Positions 63,014 to 64,000 of a DNA stretch of 64,000 nucleotides are shown piece after piece. The notes below the pieces were generated by a model. That model was not told the DNA's origin and searched no databases. It saw nothing but the letters and a program-made list of their open reading frames with translations. How positions within the stretch are numbered: the stretch's first letter is position 1; each line of letters begins with the position of its first letter. This stretch comes from Stanieria sp964562685 (lineage in GTDB: Bacteria; Cyanobacteriota; Cyanobacteriia; Cyanobacteriales; Xenococcaceae): positions 1 through 64,000 of the forward strand of contig CAZLUP010000014.1 in NCBI GenBank assembly GCA_964562685.1. Direction: 5' to 3'. The translations under genes were made by a program, and so were the position numbers.

Positions 63014-64000
63014 TTAGCTATGAGCTATATGAGTAGTCCATAATTCTATTCCTGGTGGACGCAAATTAAATTCTACCGAACGATGGGGACAAGCTTTGAG
63101 ACAAGTCATACATAAAACACAATCTCGATTGTCTTCTAATTGGGCAGGATGAGAATATAAAGGACAACCATCTGTTTCCAGTCCTTCTCCTTTTTGAGGA
63201 CCACCTTTATAACATTGATAAGTAGTACATTCTGCTGAACAAATTCCCTGTTGCGCTCTTAATTCGGTCATAGAAAGTTTAGCAAACATTCCATTCATTC
63301 CACCGATAGGACATAAGTAACGACACCAAAATCTGCGTTCAAAAATAGCAGAAAAGATCATTGCTCCCGCAGTAATTAATAATAATAAACAAGCAGAAAG
63401 ATAAGCAGTATTTTCTAAATTCCATAACTCTTCCCACAACAAAATTAAAGCAAATAAACCAAATAAAAACCAACCACCCCATTGTTCTGCCGAATGTCTG
63501 GGCCATTTTTTTAATTGTCGAGGAAATAGCCATAAAGATAGTTTTTGAGTTATTTCTCCATAGATCATAAAGGGACAGACAGCACACCATAATCTGCCGA
63601 CAAAAGGAAAACCAATTAAAACTAAAGGCCACCACCAAGCCCAAAACATATTAAGAGCAAAATTTTCTTGTCGATTTTGTGGACCAATAAATAAAACTAA
63701 AACGATGAAGGCAAAAAAGGCAAAAGTAAAGCCATAATTAAGGCGATCGGGATACCAATCGCTGCGAAGAAAATGACGTAAAGCAGGATATTTATTTAAG
63801 AGATTAAGACGATATTGTTTTTTCTTACTTTGAGATTGCCAAACAATTTCTTCAGTAATATCCGTACAGCCTGGTAATTGAATTAAAGCTCGTTCAACTA
63901 TACTTTTCAATTCACGTAAATTATTAGGAAAGTCATAGGTTTGTAATTTTCTTAAAGCTTCAGGAGTAGTTTTAGGTTTAGTAAGACATTTATTGCGACT
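63014..64000 (-). CDS. Partial: sigma-54-activator-type AAA+ end fused to polyferredoxin (NosR/NapH-like) membrane protein
   Basis: The frame is open to the window edge, so the N-terminus is missing. The first visible residues include TPEALRKLQTYDFPNNLREL and KSIVERALIQLPG, which match the end of the AAA+ domain of sigma-54 activators (WPGNVRELxNxxERA). Membrane helices follow (TFAFFAFIVLVLFIG and others) with cysteine motifs RLWCAVCPFM, CRYLCPIGGMNG, CSAECTTYQC and the ferredoxin motif CVLCMTCLKACPHRS, as in NosR/NapH-type polyferredoxins. It ends at TAA 63014 after ELWTTHIAHS although the frame continues with more helices. Confidence 0.85.
   Translation of the reverse strand, partial: SRNKCLTKPKTTPEALRKLQTYDFPNNLRELKSIVERALIQLPGCTDITEEIVWQSQSKKKQYRLNLLNKYPALRHFLRSDWYPDRLNYGFTFAFFAFIVLVLFIGPQNRQENFALNMFWAWWWPLVLIGFPFVGRLWCAVCPFMIYGEITQKLSLWLFPRQLKKWPRHSAEQWGGWFLFGLFALILLWEELWNLENTAYLSACLLLLITAGAMIFSAIFERRFWCRYLCPIGGMNGMFAKLSMTELRAQQGICSAECTTYQCYKGGPQKGEGLETDGCPLYSHPAQLEDNRDCVLCMTCLKACPHRSVEFNLRPPGIELWTTHIAHS

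Overview
This window is chromosomal DNA from a cyanobacterium. The evidence is the psbE-psbF-psbL-psbJ cluster with ycf48 and a membrane-anchored rubredoxin, a high-light-inducible protein, a GUN4-domain kinase, a fused ThiO-ThiG enzyme, a cyanoexosortase locus, several cyanobacteria-only DUF families, and many HIP1 octamers (GCGATCGC) in and between genes. The DNA is AT-rich with long low-complexity spacers. The four-MCP chemosensory locus suggests a phototactic, type IV pilus-using organism; genus cannot be fixed from the sequence.

Layout. 1-1431: right end of a restriction-modification pair (partial PD-ExK endonuclease-like gene plus Dam-family adenine methylase). 1711-16257: mostly housekeeping and cyanobacterial conserved genes (gcvT, a TauE-like permease, an HtrA-type protease, pentapeptide-repeat, DICT and radical-SAM proteins, DUF1830, DUF4079, kinase-GUN4, thiO/thiG, ferredoxin-like, YdcF-like). 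16396-18795: cyanoexosortase B operon on the minus strand. 18915-22850: an accessory segment with an oxidoreductase-like fragment, a frameshifted phage-virion-like relic, and a four-gene operon (DUF2703, sigZ, cupin, metallo-beta-lactamase/ODP-like) that looks richer in GC than its surroundings. 23693-25641: a small four-Cys protein and gatA.

25740-50238 is the dominant feature: about 24.5 kb of minus-strand genes forming two consecutive pix/pil-type chemosensory clusters. Cluster 1 (37575 to 25740) runs PatA, CheY, CheW, MCP, MCP, CheA-REC-REC, CheW, which is the order of the cyanobacterial pix (positive phototaxis) operon. Its first MCP carries a GAF domain with the two cysteines of a DXCF cyanobacteriochrome, 28 residues apart. 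Cluster 2 (50238 to 37699) runs PatA-like, PatA, CheY, dCache-MCP, CheA-REC, CheW, MCP, CheW; its last MCP has a CxxCH haem-c site in a Tll0287-like sensor domain. So light, a probable redox or gas signal and a small-molecule ligand may all feed response regulators that act on pilus motors. No CheB or CheR lies in the window.

50499-58947: sulfiredoxin, an HTH/GrpE-like protein, psbEFLJ-ycf48-rubA, murA, tRNA-Leu(CAG), a TrmH-type methylase and ppk. 58963-64000: a single-domain response regulator, a HLIP, a hicBA toxin-antitoxin pair flanked by inverted copies of a GC-rich repeat, a DUF3124 lipoprotein, and the C-terminal part of an unusual protein that joins a sigma-54-activator-type AAA+ domain to a polyferredoxin membrane protein and is cut by one in-frame TAA codon. 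That interrupted gene runs off the right edge.
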